A stretch of DNA of 64,000 nt from Streptacidiphilus sp. PB12-B1b (GTDB lineage: Bacteria > Actinomycetota > Actinomycetes > Streptomycetales > Streptomycetaceae). The translations under genes and the position numbers were made by a program. Shown here in pieces: positions 1 to 7,342 of the stretch. The notes beneath the pieces were generated by a model, which had not been told where the DNA came from, ran no database searches, and was given only the letters and a program-made list of their open reading frames with translations. The stretch spans positions 5,394,001 through 5,458,000 of the forward strand of contig NZ_CP048405.1 of NCBI RefSeq assembly GCF_014084125.1, given 5' to 3'. Positions within the stretch are counted from its first letter, which is position 1, and each line of letters starts with the position of its first letter.

Positions 1-568
1 GCCCCGCACCGCAAGCGGCAAGATCCGCCGCTCGGCCCTGACCACGCACAGTCCAGCCCAGAAGGCTCCGGGCAGCGCTCCGGCCGGACCCACGGACAGC
101 CCGGCTGGCCCCACACACAGCGCGGCGGACCCCACGGACGGCGCGGCGGCCACCACGCACGGCGCGGCGAGCCTCACGGACGCCCCGGCGGACCCCACGG
201 ACAGCGCAGTGAGCCTCACGGACGCCCCGGCGGGCCTCACGGGCCGCGCGGCGGACCCCACGGACGCCCCGACGGACCTCACGGACGGCCTGGCGGACCC
301 CACCGGCGCCCCGGCTGGCCCCACGGGCCGCGCGGCGGACCCCACGGACGCCCCGACGGACCTCACGGACGGCCTGGCGGACCCCACCGGCGCCCCGGCT
401 GGCCCCACGGGCCGCGCGGCGGACCCCACGGACGCCCCGACGGACCTCACGGACGGCCTGGCGGACCCCACGGGGGCCCCGGCTGGCCCCACGGGCGACC
501 CGGCTGGCCGCACTGGCGCCCCGGTGGACCTCACGCACGGCGCGGCGGCCGATCGGCGGTCCGGGTGA
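1..568 (+). CDS. Acyl-AMP ligase/synthetase, C-terminal end with heptapeptide-repeat tail (5' partial)
   Basis: The reading frame enters the window at base 2 and stays open to the TGA at 566-568. Its first residues, RTASGKIRRS, match the A10 motif at the C-terminus of AMP-forming ligases, where the Lys contacts the adenylate, so this is probably the end of an acyl-AMP or acyl-CoA ligase. After the motif, instead of ending, the protein runs on for about 175 residues of low-complexity repeats of seven residues, typically xAxDPTD or GAPAGPT. This tail is rich in Ala, Pro, Thr, Asp and Gly and has no predicted fold. The next gene starts inside its stop codon (GTGA overlap), so the two are translationally coupled. 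The ligase identity rests on about 13 residues; the tail is seen directly. A GTG at 209 could start a separate 119-residue ORF, but it lies mid-repeat without a ribosome site and is not preferred. Confidence 0.6.
   Translation, partial: PRTASGKIRRSALTTHSPAQKAPGSAPAGPTDSPAGPTHSAADPTDGAAATTHGAASLTDAPADPTDSAVSLTDAPAGLTGRAADPTDAPTDLTDGLADPTGAPAGPTGRAADPTDAPTDLTDGLADPTGAPAGPTGRAADPTDAPTDLTDGLADPTGAPAGPTGDPAGRTGAPVDLTHGAAADRRSG
83..547 (+). repeat. 21-bp coding minisatellite (heptapeptide repeat) with 84-bp higher-order unit
   Basis: In the reading frame of the partial ligase, the DNA is built of about 22 consecutive 21-bp units that each encode seven residues ending in Thr. Units fall into four sub-types (GRAADPT, DAPTDLT, DGLADPT, GAPAGPT). 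These are arranged as a higher-order 84-bp unit present almost perfectly three times from 241, 325 and 409. The outer units are more diverged than the inner ones, as expected for expansion from the middle. Confidence 0.85.
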
Positions 569-2355
569 CCAGCGACCGGCGGGCGCTGGAGGGCACGGCG
601 CACGACTGGCTGCACCACCACCTGCGGTCGCGGCCGGACGCCTCCGCGGTGGCCGTCTGGCGGCACGGCGCGGTGCGCGCGGCCCTCGACTTCGCCGACC
701 TGTCCGCCCTGGTCGACCGGGCCGCGTCGGCCCTCCCCCGCTACGCCCCGGACCCCGGCGACCGCGTCGTCCTCGCGCTGCCCAACGACGCCTGTTTCAC
801 CGCCGCCCTGCTGGCCTGCCTGGCTGCGGGCCTGATCGCGGTCCCGGCCCCGCCGCTGACGGCCAGCCCGACACCGGCCGTGCTGGCGCGGCTGCGCGGG
901 ATCGTCGCGGACTGCCGCCCGGCGCTCGTCATCGGCTGCGGAGGCCAGGACGGCAACGCGTGGGCCAGCGGCCCGATCGCCGGGGTCCGGCACGTCGTCG
1001 CCTGGGACGACCTGGTCACCTCCGCCGACGGCCCGCTCCGCCGCAGGCGCCGGCCGACGGGCGGCGAGATCGCCCTGCTCCAGTACACCTCCGGCTCCAC
1101 GGGCACGCCCAAGGGCGCCGTCATCACCCACCGGGCGATCCGGGCCAGCTGCGCCCAGGCCGCCCGCGCCTACCGCGAGAGCGCCCAGGACACCGCCGTT
1201 ACCTGGGTGCCGCTCCACCACGACATGGGCCTGGTCACCGGCGTGCTGCGCCCGCTGTTCAGCGGGTACGCGTCCGTGCTGCTGAGCCCGCAGGACTTCG
1301 CCCGCGCGCCGCTGTCCTGGTTGCAGGCGCTGACGGCGGTGCGCGGGACGCTGTCCAGCGCGCCCGACTTCGCCTACCGCCTCTGCGTGCGCAGAGTCCC
1401 CGCCGCACAGCTGCCCCGGCTCGACCTGTCGTCCTGGCGGGTGGCGCGCAACGCGGGCGAGGTGGTCCGGGCCGACACCGCCGACCGGTTCACCGAGCAC
1501 TTCCGCCCGGTCGGCTTCCGCTCCGGCGGCTTCTGCCCCTCCTACGGCATGGCGGAGGCGACCCTCACCGTGACCACCAGCACCCCGGAGGATCCGCCGC
1601 TGCGGCTGGTCGTGGACCACGACGCGCTCCAGGCCGACCGGGTGGTGCCGGTGACGGACCCGGCCGAACCGGGCCGGCGCACCTCGGTGCTGCTCTCCTC
1701 CGGTCGGCCGCTGCCCGGCACCGAGGTGGCGATCGGTGGCCCCGGCGGCCGGACCGAGAGGCCGCAGGACGCGGTCGGCCCCGTCTGGATCTCCGGCCCG
1801 CAGCTGTTCTCCGGCTACTGGCACAGCTCCGGGCCCGACGGCAGCTCCGGCCCCAACGGCGGCCCGGTCGACGGCGGCCCGGTCGACGGCAGCCCGGTCG
1901 GCGGCGCCCCGGTCGACGGCGGCCCGGTCGACGGCTGGCATGCCACCGGAGACCTCGGCTTCGTCCACCAGGGCCGACTGTTCGTCCTCGGGCGCGGCGA
2001 CGACACCGTGATCCAGAACGGGCGGAACGTCCACGCATCAGACGTCCGTGCCGTCTGCGCCGGGATCCCCGGGCTCCGGCCCGGCCGCTGCGTGGCGTTC
2101 ACCACCGGCGGTGCCGGATCCCCCGCGTCCGAACCGGCTCGGGTGTGCGTGGTGGCCGAGGTCGACACCGCCACGCCCCGACCGCCCGCCGAACTGACCG
2201 CCGACGTGCGGCGGCAGCTGGTCGATCAGCTCGAACTCTACGTCCACCACGTCGAGTTGGTGCCGCGCGGGGACCTGCCGGTGACCACCAGCGGCAAACC
2301 CGTGGTCGCCGGGGCCAGGGCCCGCTTCGAGAGCCGAACGCCCGGTGCGCAGTGA
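565..2355 (+). CDS. Fatty acyl-AMP ligase (FAAL-like adenylate-forming enzyme)
   Basis: A 596-residue protein that should activate a carboxylic acid as an acyl-adenylate for transfer to a carrier protein. Visible motifs are the P-loop-like A3 motif YTSGSTGTPKG (about residue 175), WVPLHHDMGL followed by a substrate-pocket region typical of FAALs, SYGMAEATLT (A5), TGDLGF (A7) and a C-terminal TSGKPVVAGARAR containing the A10 Lys. The length fits FAALs, which run near 580-600 residues. It starts at GTG 565, overlapping the previous stop by four bases, and its own end overlaps the next gene by four bases, so the three genes form one transcription unit. The linker before A7 contains five copies of a PVDGG-like pentapeptide. 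The acid substrate cannot be told from the sequence; a CoA ligase is the alternative. Confidence 0.82.
   Translation: MTSDRRALEGTAHDWLHHHLRSRPDASAVAVWRHGAVRAALDFADLSALVDRAASALPRYAPDPGDRVVLALPNDACFTAALLACLAAGLIAVPAPPLTASPTPAVLARLRGIVADCRPALVIGCGGQDGNAWASGPIAGVRHVVAWDDLVTSADGPLRRRRRPTGGEIALLQYTSGSTGTPKGAVITHRAIRASCAQAARAYRESAQDTAVTWVPLHHDMGLVTGVLRPLFSGYASVLLSPQDFARAPLSWLQALTAVRGTLSSAPDFAYRLCVRRVPAAQLPRLDLSSWRVARNAGEVVRADTADRFTEHFRPVGFRSGGFCPSYGMAEATLTVTTSTPEDPPLRLVVDHDALQADRVVPVTDPAEPGRRTSVLLSSGRPLPGTEVAIGGPGGRTERPQDAVGPVWISGPQLFSGYWHSSGPDGSSGPNGGPVDGGPVDGSPVGGAPVDGGPVDGWHATGDLGFVHQGRLFVLGRGDDTVIQNGRNVHASDVRAVCAGIPGLRPGRCVAFTTGGAGSPASEPARVCVVAEVDTATPRPPAELTADVRRQLVDQLELYVHHVELVPRGDLPVTTSGKPVVAGARARFESRTPGAQ
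1861..1935 (+). repeat. 15-bp coding tandem repeat, five units
   Basis: Five in-frame 15-bp units (consensus ggcccggtcgacggc) encode GPVDG/SPVGG/APVDG within the acyl-AMP ligase, just before its TGDLGF motif. Three of the units are identical. Confidence 0.85.
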
Positions 2356-3071
2356 GCATCCGAGCCACGCCGGACCGTTCCGGCCCGAACCGGGGAACCG
2401 CCGTGCCGCCTCCGGCCGCGCGGGGCGCCGCGACCCGGCAGCGGCCGAACGGCGCCTCCGCCGTCCCCGCGACCGTCCGCGCTGCAGCCCCTCCGGCCGC
2501 CCGCGAGGCCGGACGGCTGCCGCTGGACCGCTGTGCCCGCCCGCAGCCCACCGCCCTGCACCTGCCCAGCGGTCTGCCGCTGACCACCTGGGTGCGGATC
2601 GGGGAGCAGCTGCTGGCGGTCCTGGACTCGTCCGCCTGGTGGGCCGGCGACTGGCTCGTCTTCGGCAGCGCGAGCTATCCCCAGCGCTACCGGGAGGCGA
2701 TCCGCAGCACCGCGCTCGACTACCAGACGCTGCGCAACTACGCCTGGGTGGCCCGGAAGTTCGCGCCGCACCGGCGGCGCGAGGAGCTCAGCTTCCAGCA
2801 CCACCAGGAGGTCGCCGCACTGTCGGCGGAGCAGCAGGACCACTGGCTCGACCGGTCGATCGAGCACGGCTGGTCCAAGGCCGAGCTGCGTCGACGGTTG
2901 CGCGCCGACCAGGCAGGCGGCGGCGCGCCCTCCGGGGGCGGCGCCCGGCTCAGCCTGGAGATCCCCGAGCAGCGCTGGACCGTCTGGAGCCGCGCCGCCG
3001 AACGGGAGGGCCAGGACGTGGCCGCGTGGCTCACGGCCCTCGCCGACCGGGCCGCCCACGGCAGCCCGTGA
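2352..3071 (+). CDS. LmbU-family transcriptional regulator
   Basis: A 239-residue protein related to LmbU and NovE, cluster-situated regulators of lincomycin and novobiocin biosynthesis. The recognisable core runs from about residue 65: LPSGLPLTTWVRIGEQLL, then SSAWWAGDWLVFG, YRQAI-like YREAIRSTALDYQTLRNYAW, and LSFQHHQEVAAL followed by WSKAELRRRLR. LmbU proteins bind DNA through this region and usually activate biosynthetic promoters. The first 60 residues are Ala/Pro/Arg-rich and are probably disordered. The start GTG at 2352 overlaps the ligase stop (GTGA), the only legal start in frame near the conserved core. Its presence supports this end of the window being part of an antibiotic-type gene cluster. 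The targets are unknown. Confidence 0.8.
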   Translation: MSIRATPDRSGPNRGTAVPPPAARGAATRQRPNGASAVPATVRAAAPPAAREAGRLPLDRCARPQPTALHLPSGLPLTTWVRIGEQLLAVLDSSAWWAGDWLVFGSASYPQRYREAIRSTALDYQTLRNYAWVARKFAPHRRREELSFQHHQEVAALSAEQQDHWLDRSIEHGWSKAELRRRLRADQAGGGAPSGGGARLSLEIPEQRWTVWSRAAEREGQDVAAWLTALADRAAHGSP

Positions 3072-3126
3072 GGCCGCCGGCCGCCCCCGGTTCCGTGTTC
3101 AACACCGTTGCGTGGAAGGAGATTCA

Positions 3127-4023
3127 GTGCCGAACGAAGAGGACGGGCCGACCGTCCTGGTGCCCGTCGCGTACTACGGGTGTCCGGACTACCTGCGCCG
3201 GGCGGTCGACAGCGTGCTCGGGCAGAGCTATCCGAACGTACGGGTGGTGGTCGTCAACGACGCCGACCCGCAGGCGCCCTGGCCGCTGCTCGCGGACATC
3301 GACGACCCCCGGCTGTGGCGCGTGGAGTTCACCCGGAACAGCGGCGCCTACTTCGCCATCTCCGCGGTCCTCCTCGCCGCGCGCGCCGACTACCTGCTGA
3401 TCCAGGACGCCGACGACTGGAGCGAGCCCGGCCGGGTCCGCGTGCTGCTGGACGCGCTGCGGCGCAGCGGCAGGGGCATGGCCGCGTCCGCCCAGAAGGT
3501 GCACTACGCCGACGGCCGCCACTACCGCGACGGATCGCCGCGCGGCACGCACATCGAGAACTCCGCGACCCGCCTGCACCGGGCGGCCACCGAGGAGTAC
3601 TACATGCCCTGCAACCACCACGGCCTGTTCCGCACCGACTACCTGCGCCGACTGGGCGGGTACTACGGCGGGTTCCGCTACTCCTACGACGGGCTGATCA
3701 TGGCGGCCTCGCACGCGCTCGGCGAGATCACCTACGTCGAGGAGTCGCTGTACAACCGGCTGCGGCGTCCGTTTTCGTTGACCACCCGGCCGGAGACGGC
3801 CAACGGGAGCCCGGCGCGCAACGCCATCGACGACACCCTGGCCGGTCTGTACCGCTCGCTGTTCGCCGCCCTGCACGAGGACCCCGCAGCCGCCGCGCAT
3901 CCGCACACCCACCTGCTGGCGCTGCTGCCGGACGACGACCGGCGCAAGCTGGAGGCGCACGCCGGACAGATCGCGGCCTTCCTGCGGGAACCGTCCCCGG
4001 CGGTCCGCCGGGTAACCGGGTAA
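3127..4023 (+). CDS. Family 2 glycosyltransferase
   Basis: A soluble 298-residue GT-A fold glycosyltransferase. The N-terminus reads TVLVPVAYYGCPDYLRRAVD followed by SVLGQSYPNVRVVVVND, the usual nucleotide-sugar-binding start of GT2. QDADDW near residue 95 is the DxD-type metal/diphosphate motif. No membrane segment is visible, so it is likely cytoplasmic and acts on a small molecule or carrier. Start choice: a GTG at 3112 gives five more residues, but GGAAGGAG at 3114-3121 lies six bases before the GTG at 3127, so 3127 is preferred. It follows the LmbU gene by 55 bases and probably belongs to the same operon. Sugar donor and acceptor are not predictable. Confidence 0.8.
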   Translation: MPNEEDGPTVLVPVAYYGCPDYLRRAVDSVLGQSYPNVRVVVVNDADPQAPWPLLADIDDPRLWRVEFTRNSGAYFAISAVLLAARADYLLIQDADDWSEPGRVRVLLDALRRSGRGMAASAQKVHYADGRHYRDGSPRGTHIENSATRLHRAATEEYYMPCNHHGLFRTDYLRRLGGYYGGFRYSYDGLIMAASHALGEITYVEESLYNRLRRPFSLTTRPETANGSPARNAIDDTLAGLYRSLFAALHEDPAAAAHPHTHLLALLPDDDRRKLEAHAGQIAAFLREPSPAVRRVTG

Positions 4024-4235
4024 CCGTCCGGACGTTCCGCATCCGTCCGTTATGTCTCCTACCGCCTTGCTGCCAGTCAGCTTGTTGAGGGGCGTGCGGT
4101 TTGGACCCGGGTGCCCGGGGTGGGCACGCTTGGGGGTAACGACAGCAGGGCTCCTGGCCCCGTCCGGACAAGCGTGAGGGAACCCTTCGTGAACCGTTTG
4201 AAGCCAACGACCGGCCGTGCCCCGGGCGGTCAGGC
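4024..4235. other. Intergenic region with a short hairpin
   Basis: No gene is supported here. An inverted repeat gtgccc-ggggt-gggcac lies near 4110-4127 and could be part of a terminator for the glycosyltransferase operon or a regulatory hairpin. No T-run follows it. Confidence 0.35.
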
Positions 4236-4487
4236 ATGGTAGTGAGCACCGCATCCGCCGACACCCTGACCCCCCGCGAGCACGAGATCCTCTCCGAGCT
4301 GCCGGGAGGGGCGACCTACAACGCCATCGCCCGGCGCCTGGGGCTCAGCAAGCACACCGTCGACACCTACATCCGGCGCATCCGGCTCAAGACCGGCGCC
4401 ATGAACCGCACCGAGATGGTGGTGCTCGCCCTCGAACTGCGCGACAGCTCCCGCAGCGAGCCCTCGGGAGTACCGGCGAGGATGTGA
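4236..4487 (+). CDS. Orphan LuxR-type HTH protein
   Basis: An 83-residue protein consisting almost only of a LuxR C-terminal helix-turn-helix: LTPREHEILSELPGG, then YNAIARRLGLSKHTVDTYIRRI and LKTGAMNRTEMVVLAL. There is no receiver, PAS or autoinducer domain, so it is either a stand-alone DNA-binding protein or the remnant of a longer regulator. The ATG at 4236 has only a weak ribosome site; GTG codons three and six bases later are alternatives. Its ATGTGA end overlaps the start assigned to the aldo/keto reductase, so the two would be coupled. Confidence 0.6.
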   Translation: MVVSTASADTLTPREHEILSELPGGATYNAIARRLGLSKHTVDTYIRRIRLKTGAMNRTEMVVLALELRDSSRSEPSGVPARM

Positions 4488-5365
4488 CCATCCTCAGCTA
4501 CGGCGCCATGGAGCTGAGGGGCGTGCCTCGTGGCCCCGAGATTGCGGACGACGACGCGGGCCGTCTGCTGAACGCGGTCCTCGACGGCGGCATCAACCTG
4601 ATCGACACCTCGCCCGACTACGGCCGCAGCGAGGAACTGATCGGCACGCACCTCGGGCACCGCAGGGACGAGTTCTTCCTCTCCTCCAAGTGCGGCTGCC
4701 CGCTGGAGACGCCGGCTGACACGCCGCCGCCCTACCCGCACGACTTCAGTCCCGGGAACGTCCGCGCCAACGTCGAGCGGTCGCTGCGGCGGCTGCGCAC
4801 CGACCGCCTCGACCTGGTCCAGGTGCACATGTCGCCGAGCGCGGCGACGCTCCGGGAGGACCGCACGGTCGAGACGCTCAAGGACCTCCAGGCCGAGGGC
4901 AAGATCCGCTTCATCGGCATGTCCGGCATCCTGCCGAACCTGCCCGATCACCTGGCGATGGGCGTCTTCGACGTCTTCCAGATCCCGTACTCGGCGGTGC
5001 AGCGCGATCACGAGGCACTCATCACCCGGGCTGCCGAGGCGGGCGCGGGCACGCTGATCCGGGGCGGCGCGGCGCGCGGCGCAGCGTCGGAGGACAAGAA
5101 CTGGCGGAGCGGGCCGCTGAGCCAGGCCCCCGGGACCGGCCGGCGGAACTGGGAGACCTCCGGCATCGCCGAGCTGCTGAGCGAGGCCGGCATGAGCAAC
5201 ATGGAGTTCGTCCTGCGCTTCACGCTCAGCCACCCCGGCCTGACGACCACGATCGTCGGCACCTCCGACCCGGCCCACCTGGCGGGCAACATCGCCGTCG
5301 CGCAGAAGGGGCCGCTGCCCGACGACCTTTACGAAGCGGCCAAGAAGCGCCTCCCGCTGCCGTAG
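4484..5365 (+). CDS. Aldo/keto reductase, N-terminus apparently clipped
   Basis: A 293-residue NADPH-dependent aldo/keto reductase of the TIM-barrel superfamily. It contains LIDTSPDYGRSEELIG with the catalytic Asp and Tyr, the Lys in FFLSSKCG, LRTDRLDLVQVH, GKIRFIGMSG, and the C-terminal cofactor segment TTTIVGTSDPAHLAGN. The only legal start close to the fold is GTG 4484 (MTILSYGAMELRG). The same frame upstream, within the HTH gene, encodes RALGSTGED, the expected first strand of this family, but has no start codon nearby. Either the first residues were lost or an unusual start is used. A strong bidirectional terminator follows the stop. Confidence 0.75.
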   Translation: MTILSYGAMELRGVPRGPEIADDDAGRLLNAVLDGGINLIDTSPDYGRSEELIGTHLGHRRDEFFLSSKCGCPLETPADTPPPYPHDFSPGNVRANVERSLRRLRTDRLDLVQVHMSPSAATLREDRTVETLKDLQAEGKIRFIGMSGILPNLPDHLAMGVFDVFQIPYSAVQRDHEALITRAAEAGAGTLIRGGAARGAASEDKNWRSGPLSQAPGTGRRNWETSGIAELLSEAGMSNMEFVLRFTLSHPGLTTTIVGTSDPAHLAGNIAVAQKGPLPDDLYEAAKKRLPLP

Positions 5366-5399
5366 GCCCCCGCACGGAGTGAGCCCACGGCAGGCAGGG

Positions 5400-5446
5400 C
5401 CCGCCCGCTGCCGCCCCGGCGTCGTGCCGGGACAGCAGCGGGCGGG
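5400..5446. terminator. Bidirectional intrinsic-type terminator hairpin
   Basis: A perfect 12-bp stem CCCGCCCGCTGC (5400-5411) pairs with GCAGCGGGCGGG (5435-5446), with a nested CCGGC/GCCGG stem in its loop. It sits between the convergent aldo/keto reductase (+) and secreted-protein gene (-). There is no U-tract, as is common in Streptomyces. Confidence 0.8.
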
Positions 5447-5463
5447 TTGCCGGGAAGGAGGAC

Positions 5464-6297
5464 TCAGGAGTCCTTCACCTGGTTGTAGATCTCCTGACCG
5501 GCTGCGTTGTAGGCGTGGATGTACGGGGTCGGGCCCTCGACGACCGAGCCCGGGCCGGAGGAGCCCGACGCGCCGGCGGTCATGTCGGAGGCGTAGAAGA
5601 ACGCGCCGCCGGCCATGGTCGCCGGGTACTCGGTGGGGTTGGAGCCGTAGCTGACGGTGACCTTGGCCACGGCGGAGGTGTAGTGCCCGGCGCCCAGCGA
5701 GAGGTACTGCCCGTGGCCGGCCGACTCACCGAAGGAGTCGAAGAACTCGATGGTGTGACCCGCGTTCCACAGGCGGTTGTTGATGAAGGTCGGCGGGGAG
5801 TCCGGGCTGGTGCCCTGGTCGCCCTTGGTCTCGCACTGCACGTACTGGGCAGCGGAGTTGACGGCGACGACGGTGCCGTCCCAGTCCTTCGAGGCGACGG
5901 GGGTGCGGACGGCGATCACCGCGCGGTACTGCGAGGCGTCCGAGCCCAGGCAGGAGGCCAGGATCTTGGAGACAGCTCCCGCGGGGATCGGGGTCGTCTT
6001 GCCGCTGACGAACGTCCACGAGACGGGCGGGGAGGTCACCGGGCCCGAGGACGCCGAGCCGCCCGCGCCCGTCCCGGCGCCTCGCACCACCACACTGTGA
6101 GCGGACGCCGCGGAGGCGCTGCTGCTGTGGGCTGCGGCGCTGAGGGCGGTGGTGGCCAACACCGGCGCGGCGTTCGCCTGGCCGCCGAAGGCGGTCACCG
6201 CCGCCACGCTCGCCACGGCGGCACCGGCGGCGACGCCCAGCGGCAGCCGCCAGCTGCGGCGCGACGAAGCGGGCGTGGACTCAGGGTTGATCTTCAT
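5464..6297 (-). CDS. Secreted protein of unknown function
   Basis: A 277-residue precursor. The N-terminus has a twin-Arg/basic region (SRRSWRLPLG), a hydrophobic core of Ala/Val, and a plausible cleavage site after GGQANA, so the mature protein is exported. The mature part begins with a Ser/Ala/Gly-rich stretch (about residues 45-80), then a compact domain with only two Cys (SCLGSD and VQCETKGD) that could form a disulphide, and aromatic/Gly segments near the C-terminus. No enzymatic motif or known family is recognised. The ATG at 6297 is preceded by GAGAGGAA, which settles the start against longer in-frame options. It is separated from neighbours by the hairpin downstream and a 426-base divergent region upstream, so it is probably a single-gene unit. 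Confidence 0.7.
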   Translation of the reverse strand: MKINPESTPASSRRSWRLPLGVAAGAAVASVAAVTAFGGQANAAPVLATTALSAAAHSSSASAASAHSVVVRGAGTGAGGSASSGPVTSPPVSWTFVSGKTTPIPAGAVSKILASCLGSDASQYRAVIAVRTPVASKDWDGTVVAVNSAAQYVQCETKGDQGTSPDSPPTFINNRLWNAGHTIEFFDSFGESAGHGQYLSLGAGHYTSAVAKVTVSYGSNPTEYPATMAGGAFFYASDMTAGASGSSGPGSVVEGPTPYIHAYNAAGQEIYNQVKDS

Positions 6298-6723
6298 GAG
6301 CAGTTCCTCTCGGTCCCGCCGACGGTTCGGCGGAACACGATCGGGGAAGCCGCCCGGACGCCCGGTGGGACGTTCATCGTGCGGCCTCCCCACATGGACA
6401 GGATGGTCGGAACCGAACGACGTCCGAACCGTGCGCGCGCCGACGGGCTCGGCCCCCACGCGGACGGCGTGGCCGCCCACCGGCTCCCCTCGACCAGCGC
6501 GGCCGGACCAACGTCGTTCAGTTCCATACCTAGTTGTGTCCGGCACCCGACCGAAGGTTCCCTCCGAACTTCGGCTCCGTACAGGGCACGGATCAGACGG
6601 TCGTTCTCCGAACCGGCAGCGGCGGGAAAGGGGGTGCGGCACCGGGTGCAGCCGTAGGCGATGCCGTTGCGCGGGTCAGCGAAGGCCCGCCGGCCACTCG
6701 CGCCGCTGTGTTAGAAAGCCCTG
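6298..6723. promoter_or_regulatory. Divergent intergenic region (secreted protein / thpR)
   Basis: 426 bases without a supported gene; it must hold the promoters for the two divergent neighbours. An inverted repeat CCGAAG-12 nt-CTTCGG lies near 6551-6574. No convincing -35/-10 pair was identified. Confidence 0.4.
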
Positions 6724-7311
6724 GTGACCGATCATCCTCAGCAGCCCTCGACCGTACGCGTGTTCGTTGCGCTCGCGCCGCCCGACGACGCCAAGGACGA
6801 GTTGGCGGGTGCCCTGCGGCCCGCCTACGAGCAGTACCCCCACCTGCGGTGGAACCGGATCGAGGACTGGCACATCACCCTGGCGTTTCTCGGCGAGCTG
6901 CCGGTGACGGCCGTCCCGCTCCTGCGGCCGGCGCTCGCCCAGCTGGCCGCCTCCCGCCCACCTCTGAACCTGGGCCTGCACGGCGGCGGCCACTTCGACG
7001 AACGCCTGTTGTGGAGTGGGATCCAGGGTGACCTCGGCGGACTCCACCTGCTCGCCGCCGATGTCCGGAACCTGGCGCGGGCCTGCGGTGTCACGTTCCA
7101 GGGGCGCCCGCTACGCCCCCACCTGACCTTGGCGCGGGCACGTCGGAGCGAGCAGGCGGACATCCCGTCGGCGGCTGCGGGCCTCGCCGACTTCGTCGGC
7201 CACCCCTGGCAGGCGGATCGCCTCCACCTGGTGGGCAGCAACATCGGCCGCGGCCCGGGAGCCATCCGCTACCGCGACATCGAGGCATGGCCCTTCGGCG
7301 GCACGACCTGA
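6724..7311 (+). CDS. thpR: RNA 2',3'-cyclic phosphodiesterase (2H phosphoesterase, LigT family)
   Basis: A 195-residue cytoplasmic 2H phosphoesterase. Both catalytic HxT/S motifs are present and properly spaced: HITLAFLG (about residue 56) and HLTLARARR (about residue 133). The N-terminal strand VRVFVALAPPDDAKDEL and length are typical of ThpR/LigT, which opens 2',3'-cyclic phosphates on RNA ends. It starts at GTG 6724 with no clear ribosome site, so it may be leaderless. It converges on the GNAT gene 31 bases downstream and has no obvious functional partner. Confidence 0.88.
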   Translation: MTDHPQQPSTVRVFVALAPPDDAKDELAGALRPAYEQYPHLRWNRIEDWHITLAFLGELPVTAVPLLRPALAQLAASRPPLNLGLHGGGHFDERLLWSGIQGDLGGLHLLAADVRNLARACGVTFQGRPLRPHLTLARARRSEQADIPSAAAGLADFVGHPWQADRLHLVGSNIGRGPGAIRYRDIEAWPFGGTT

Positions 7312-7342
7312 CCGGTCCGCCACGACCGCCCGCTCCTCGTGG

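Noticed and set aside
83-547. CRISPR-like or regulatory repeat array
   Set aside because: Units are contiguous with no spacers, are 21 bp long and keep the reading frame, so this is a coding minisatellite.
960-2351. N-terminal two thirds of a 703-residue plus frame ending at 3071
   Set aside because: It is an Arg/Pro/Ala-rich shadow of the acyl-AMP ligase. Only the part from GTG 2352 has LmbU-family similarity.
3112-3126. GTG 3112 as start of the glycosyltransferase
   Set aside because: The ribosome site GGAAGGAG lies downstream of it and is correctly spaced for GTG 3127.
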